DNA from: Anthopleura xanthogrammica
Taxonomy: Eukaryota > Cnidaria > Anthozoa > Actiniaria > Actiniidae
Reading direction: 5' to 3'
Length of the DNA: 64,000 nucleotides
Assembly (NCBI GenBank): GCA_964019055.1
Contig: OZ025209.1
Location: 7,989,071 to 8,053,070 of the forward strand
A program made the translations under genes and the position numbers. Below are positions 58,824 through 64,000 of the stretch, piece by piece. The notes below the pieces were generated by a model. The model was not told the origin of the DNA, ran no database searches, and worked only from the letters and a program-made list of their open reading frames with translations. Position 1 is the first letter of the stretch. Every line of letters starts with the position of its first letter.

Positions 58824-61800
58824 ATGAGCAAAAAGTGGGGGTTTCAGCAAACAGGCCACGCCGTCAGCGAAAAACCTGGTTTTGAGAGCCAAAATGGCCA
58901 TTTTTCAGTTTTTTGGGCTAAAAAGTTTTTTTTTCCAGCAAAACAGTGTTTTGGACATCCAAAATGTGCTTTTCTCGGCCAAAACTTGCGTTTAGCAGTG
59001 AAAACGTCGTGTTTTGAGCAAAAGAAAATTCTCAGCAAATTTCAGATTTTCTCAGCAAAAAACAGTTTTTTTGACCAAAAAGCACCTTTACTCAGCCAAA
59101 AGCGCATTTTTTTTCGCCAAAAAGTCGTGTTTTTATCTCAAGAGGTATTTTCATGAGCAAAAAGTGGGGGTTTCAGCAAACAGGTCACGCCGTCAGCGAA
59201 AAACCTGGTTTTGAGAGCCAAAATGGCCATTTTTCAGTTTTTTGGGCTAAAAAGTTTTTTTTTCCAGCAAAACAGTGTTTTGGACATCCAAAATGTGCTT
59301 TTCTCGGCCAAAACTTGCGTTTAGCAGTGAAAAGGTCGTGTTTTGAGCAAAAGAAAATTCTCAACAAATTTCAGATTTTCTCAGCAAAAAACAGTTTTTT
59401 TGACCAAAAAGCACCTTTACTCAGCGAAAACCGCATTTTTTTTCGCCAAAAAGTCGTGTTTTTATCTCAAGAGGTATTTTCATGAGCAAAAAGTGGGGGT
59501 TTCAGCAAACAGGTCACGCCGTCAGCGAAAAACCTGGTTTTGAGAGCCAAAATGGCCATTTTTCAGTTTTCTGGGCTAAAAAGTTTTTTTTTCCAGCAAA
59601 ACAGTGTTTTGGACATCCAAAATGTGCTTTTCTCGGCCAAAACTTGCGTTTAGCAGTGAAAACGTCGTGTTTTGAGCAAAAGAAAATTCTCAGCAAATTT
59701 CAGATTTTCTCAGCAAAAAACAGTTTTTTTGACCAAAAAGCACCTTTACTCAGCCAAAACCGCATTTTTTTTCGCCAAAAAGTCGTGTTTTTATCTCAAG
59801 AGGTATTTTCATGAGCAAAAAGTGGGGGTTTCAGCAAACAGGCCACGCCGTCAGCGAAAAACCTGGTTTTGAGAGCCAAAATGGCCATTTTTCAGTTTTT
59901 TGGGCTAAAAAGTTTTTTTTTCCAGCAAAACAGTGTTTTGGACATCCAAAATGTGCTTTTCTCGGCCAAAACTTGCGTTTAGCAGTGAAAACGTCGTGTT
60001 TTGAGCAAAAGAAAATTCTCAGCAAATTTCAGATTTTCTCAGCAAAAAACAGTTTTTTTGACCAAAAAGCACCTTTACTCAGCCAAAACCGCATTTTTTT
60101 TCGCCAAAAAGTCGTGTTTTTATCTCAAGAGGTATTTTCATGAGCAAAAAGTGGGGGTTTCAGCAAACAGGTCACGCCGTCAGCGAAAAACCTGGTTTTG
60201 AGAGCCAAAATGGCCATTTTTCAGTTTTTTGGGCTAAAAAGTTTTTTTTTCCAGCAAAACAGTGTTTTGGACATCCAAAATGTGCTTTTCTCGGCCAAAA
60301 CTTGCGTTTAGCAGTGAAAAGGTCGTGTTTTGAGCAAAAGAAAATTCTCAGCAAATTTCAGATTTTCTCAGCAAAAAACAGTTTTTTTGACCAAAAAGCA
60401 CCTTTACTCAGCCAAAAGCGCATTTTTTTTCGCCAAAAAGTCGTGTTTTTATCTCAAGAGGTATTTTCATGAGCAAAAAGTGGGGGTTTCAGCAAACAGG
60501 TCACGCCGTCAGCGAAAAACCTGGTTTTGAGAGCCAAAATGGCCATTTTTCAGTTTTTTGGGCTAAAAAGTTTTTTTTTCCAGCAAAACAGTGTTTTGGA
60601 CATCCAAAATGTGCTTTTCTCGGCCAAAACTTGCGTTTAGCAGTGAAAAGGTCGTGTTTTGAGCAAAAGAAAATTCTCAACAAATTTCAGATTTTCTCAG
60701 CAAAAAACAGTTTTTTTGACCAAAAAGCACCTTTACTCAGCGAAAACCGCATTTTTTTTCGCCAAAAAGTCGTGTTTTTATCTCAAGAGGTATTTTCATG
60801 AGCAAAAAGTGGGGGTTTCAGCAAACAGGTCACGCCGTCAGCGAAAAACCTGGTTTTGAGAGCCAAAATGGCCATTTTTCAGTTTTCTGGGCTAAAAAGT
60901 TTTTTTTTCCAGCAAAACAGTGTTTTGGACATCCAAAATGTGCTTTTCTCGGCCAAAACTTGCGTTTAGCAGTGAAAACGTCGTGTTTTGAGCAAAAGAA
61001 AATTCTCAGCAAATTTCAGATTTTCTCAGCAAAAAACAGTTTTTTGGACCAAAAAGCACCTTTACTCAGCCAAAAGCGCATTTTTTTTCGCCAAAAAGTC
61101 GTGTTTTTATCTCAAGAGGTATTTTCATGAGCAAAAAGTGGGGGTTTCAGCAAACAGGTCACGCCGTCAGCGAAAAACCTGGTTTTGAGAGCCAAAATGG
61201 CCATTTTTCAGTGTTTTGGGCTAAAAAGTTTTTTTTTCCAGCAAAACAGTGTTTTGGACATCCAAAATGTGCTTTTCTCGGCCAAAACTTGCGTTTAGCA
61301 GTGAAAACGTCGTGTTTTGAGCAAAAGAAAATTCTCAACAAATTTCAGATTTTCTCAGCAAAAAACAGTTTTTTTGACCAAAAAGCACCTTTACTCAGCG
61401 AAAACCGCATTTTTTTTCGCCAAAAAGTCGTGTTTTTATCTCAAGAGGTATTTTCATGAGCAAAAAGTGGGGGTTTCAGCAAACAGGTCACGCCGTCAGC
61501 GAAAAACCTGGTTTTGAGAGCCAAAATGGCCATTTTTCAGTTTTCTGGGCTAAAAAGTTTTTTTTTCCAGCAAAACAGTGTTTTGGACATCCAAAATGTG
61601 CTTTTCTCGGCCAAAACTTGCGTTTAGCAGTGAAAACGTCGTGTTTTGAGCAAAAGAAAATTCTCAGCAAATTTCAGATTTTCTCAGCAAAAAACAGTTT
61701 TTTGGACCAAAAAGCACCTTTACTCAGCCAAAAGCGCATTTTTTTTCGCCAAAAAGTCGTGTTTTTATCTCAAGAGGTATTTTCATGAGCAAAAAGTGGG

Positions 61801-62113
61801 GGTTTCAGCAAACAGGTCACGCCGTCAGCGAAAAACCTGGTTTTGAGAGCCAAAATGGCCATTTTTCAGTGTTTTGGGCTAAAAAGTTTTTTTTTCCAGC
61901 AAAACAGTGTTTTGGACATCCAAAATGTGCTTTTCTCGGCCAAAACTTGCGTTTAGCAGTGAAAACGTCGTGTTTTGAGCAAAAGAAAATTCTCAGCAAA
62001 TTTCAGATTTTCTCAGCAAAAAACAGTTTTTTTGACCAAAAAGCACCTTTACTCAGCCAAAACCGCATTTTTTTCGGCCAAAAAGTCGTGTTTTCATCTC
62101 AAGAGGTATTTTC
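58824..62113 (+). repeat. Mosaic of 2-, 3- and 4-monomer repeats with hybrid monomers
   Basis: CAGGCCACG marks 58824 and 59811 (987 bp apart). AAAAGGTCG marks 59153, 60140 and 60469. CTCAACAAA with GCGAAAACC marks 59153, 60469 and 61127. CAGTTTTCTGGG marks 59482, 60798 and 61456. CAGTGTTTTGGG marks 61127 and 61785. Spacings are therefore 658, 987 and 1316 bp, overlaid. Monomer 60798 appears identical to 61456. Monomers 60140 and 61127 combine markers from different neighbours and look like exchange products. Confidence 0.75.
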
Positions 62114-63758
62114 ATGAGCAAAAAGTGGGGGTTTCAGCAAACAGGTCACGCCGTCAGCGAAAAACCTGGTTTTGAGAGCCAAAATGGCCATTTTTCAGTT
62201 TTTTGGGCTAAAAAGTTTTTTTTTCCAGCAAAACAGTATTTTGGACATCCAAAATGTGCTTTTCTCGGCCAAAACTTGCGTTTAGCAGTGAAAACGTCGT
62301 GTTTTGAGCAAAAGAAAATTCTCAGCAAATTTCAGATTTTCTCAGCAAAAAACAGTTTTTTTGACCAAAAAGCACCTTTACTCAGCCAAAACCGCATTTT
62401 TTTTCGCCAAAAAGTCGTGTTTTTATCTCAAGAGGTATTTTCATGAGCAAAAAGTGGGGGTTTCAGCAAACAGGTCACGCCGTCAGCGAAAAACCTGGTT
62501 TTGAGAGCCAAAATGGCCATTTTTCAGTTTTTTGGGCTAAAAAATTTTTTTTTCCAGCAAAACAGTGTTTTGGACATCCAAAATGTGCTTTTCTCGGCCA
62601 AAACTTGCGTTTAGCAGTGAAAACGTCGTGTTTTGAGCAAAAGAAAATTCTCAGCAAATTTCAGATTTTCTCAGCAAAAAACAGTTTTTTGGACCAAAAA
62701 GCACCTTTACTCAGCCAAAAGCGCATTTTTTTTCGCCAAAAAGTCGTGTTTTTATCTCAAGAGGTATTTTCATGAGCAAAAAGTGGGGGTTTCAGCAAAC
62801 AGGTCACGCCGTCAGCGAAAAACCTGGTTTTGAGAGCCAAAATGGCCATTTTTCAGTTTTTTGGGCTAAAAAGTTTTTTTTTCCAGCAAAACAGTGTTTT
62901 GGACATCCAAAATGTGCTTTTCTCGGCCAAAACTTGCGTTTAGCAGTGAAAACGTCGTGTTTTGAGCAAAAGAAAATTCTCAGCAAATTTCAGATTTTCT
63001 CAGCAAAAAACAGTTTTTTGGACCAAAAAGCAACTTTACTCAGCCAAAACCGCATTTTTTTTCGCCAAAAAGTCGTGTTTTTATCTCAAGAGGTATTTTC
63101 ATGAGCAAAAAGTGGGGGTTTCAGCAAACAGGTCACGCCGTCAGCGAAAAACCTGGTTTTGAGAGCCAAAATGGCCATTTTTCAGTTTTTTGGGCTAAAA
63201 AATTTTTTTTTCCAGCAAAACAGTGTTTTGGACATCCAAAATGTGCTTTTCTCGGCCAAAACTTGCGTTTAGCAGTGAAAACGTCGTGTTTTGAGCAAAA
63301 GAAAATTCTCAGCAAATTTCAGATTTTCTCAGCAAAAAACAGTTTTTTGGACCAAAAAGCACCTTTACTCAGCCAAAACCGCATTTTTTTTCGCCAAAAA
63401 GTCGTGTTTTTATCTCAAGAGGTATTTTCATGAGCAAAAAGTGGGGGTTTCAGCAAACAGGTCACGCCGTCAGCGAAAAACCTGGTTTTGAGAGCCAAAA
63501 TGGCCATTTTTCAGTTTTTTGGGCTAAAAAGTTTTTTTTTCCAGCAAAACAGTGTTTTGGACATCCAAAATGTGCTTTTCTCGGCCAAAACTTGCGTTTA
63601 GCAGTGAAAACGTCGTGTTTTGAGCAAAAGAAAATTCTCAGCAAATTTCAGATTTTCTCAGCAAAAAACAGTTTTTTGGACCAAAAAGCACCTTTACTCA
63701 GCCAAAACCGCATTTTTTTTCGCCAAAAAGTCGTGTTTTTATCTCAAGAGGTATTTTC

Positions 63759-64000
63759 ATGAGCAAAAAGTGGGGGTTTCAGCAAACAGGTCACGCCGTC
63801 AGCGAAAAACCTGGTTTTGAGAGCCAAAATGGCCATTTTTCAGTTTTTTGGGCTAAAAAGTTTTTTTTTCCAGCAAAACAGTGTTTTGGACATCCAAAAT
63901 GTGCTTTTCTCGGCCAAAACTTGCGTTTAGCAGTGAAAACGTCGTGTTTTGAGCAAAAGAAAATTCTCAGCAAATTTCAGATTTTCTCAGCAAAAAACAG
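63759..64000 (+). repeat. Right-truncated monomer at window edge
   Basis: The last landmark ATG is at 63759, and the window ends 242 bp later inside the CAAAAAACAG subunit. Divergence does not rise towards the edge, so the array continues to the right. Confidence 0.95.

Larger units (their letters stand above)
47968..61455 (+). repeat. Sub-array marked by the CTCAGCGAAAACCGC variant
   Basis: Nineteen monomers between 47968 and 61455 carry CTCAGCGAAAACCGC in place of CTCAGCCAAAA[C/G]CGC, and none earlier in the window does. A nested variant with TTTTTTTCCGCC occurs only on this background, in the monomers starting at 50930, 51588, 52904, 54549 and 55536. The nesting gives a relative order of events and marks this third of the window as a separately amplified lineage. 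Confidence 0.8.
1..64000 (+). repeat. 329 bp tandem satellite array, about 194 copies
   Basis: The same 329 bp unit recurs without interruption from the first to the last base, always in the same orientation. The landmark GTATTTTCATGAGC recurs at 235, 565, 894, 1223 and so on to 63759, giving 193 complete monomers. Of these, 175 intervals are exactly 329 bp. The other 18 are 327, 328, 330, 331 or 349 bp, and their summed deviation (+27) accounts exactly for the distance from 235 to 63759. Copies differ from one another by only a few substitutions. No unique sequence longer than a monomer exists in the window. Size, homogeneity and orientation fit eukaryotic satellite DNA kept uniform by unequal exchange or amplification. 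The family and host are not recognised. Strand is arbitrary. Confidence 0.98.

Noticed and set aside
1..64000. CRISPR array
   Set aside because: The whole 329 bp unit is conserved. There are no unique spacers between short repeats and no cas genes.
1..64000. rDNA spacer, tRNA-derived SINE or other RNA gene repeats
   Set aside because: I saw no rRNA-like sequence, no tRNA-type box B and no poly-A tailed element. TTTT occurs on both strands about every 20 bp, which would stop Pol III transcription.

Overview
The whole 64 kb window is one uninterrupted head-to-tail tandem array. The monomer is 329 bp and there are about 194.4 copies, all in the same orientation. The window opens and closes in mid-monomer, so the array continues beyond both ends. 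I found no unique flanking DNA, no inserted transposon, no inversion, no RNA gene and no gene I can support. The reference point used here is the ATG in the recurring 'GTATTTTCATGAGC': its first occurrence is at 235 and its last at 63759, giving 193 complete start-to-start monomers. Eighteen of these deviate from 329 bp, by a net +27 bp.

The array has three nested levels. (1) Each monomer is itself about 16 degenerate subunits, modally exactly 20 bp, of the form C(C)AAAA-N5/6-TTTT-CTCAG, many of them short inverted repeats. (2) These make up the 329 bp monomer (38% G+C in the consensus). (3) Neighbouring monomers share private variants at spacings of 658, 987 or 1316 bp, so local higher-order repeats of 2, 3 or 4 monomers occur along the array. 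The clearest lie at 1223-3854, 11750-14381, 45645-47638, 51588-56193, 56521-58494 and 58824-62113. An exact 20 bp subunit duplication at 47501-47540 shows the lowest level is still changing.

A- and T-tracts alternate along most of the monomer with a mean centre-to-centre distance of about 10.4 bp, close to the DNA helical repeat. Strong intrinsic curvature is therefore expected, broken by a relaxed, GC-richer stretch of about 65-70 bp per monomer.

Organism: no gene identifies it and I do not recognise the monomer. A >64 kb homogeneous array, a monomer near two nucleosome lengths, and recurrent C-to-T/G-to-A changes at CpG are typical of eukaryotic satellite DNA in (peri)centromeric or other heterochromatin. 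A prokaryotic or phage source cannot be excluded from sequence alone.

The many open frames (110 and 66 codons on +, 60 on -) are by-products of the repeat. They overlap in several frames, 329 is not a multiple of 3, and the common variants change amino acids, shift frame or remove start codons.
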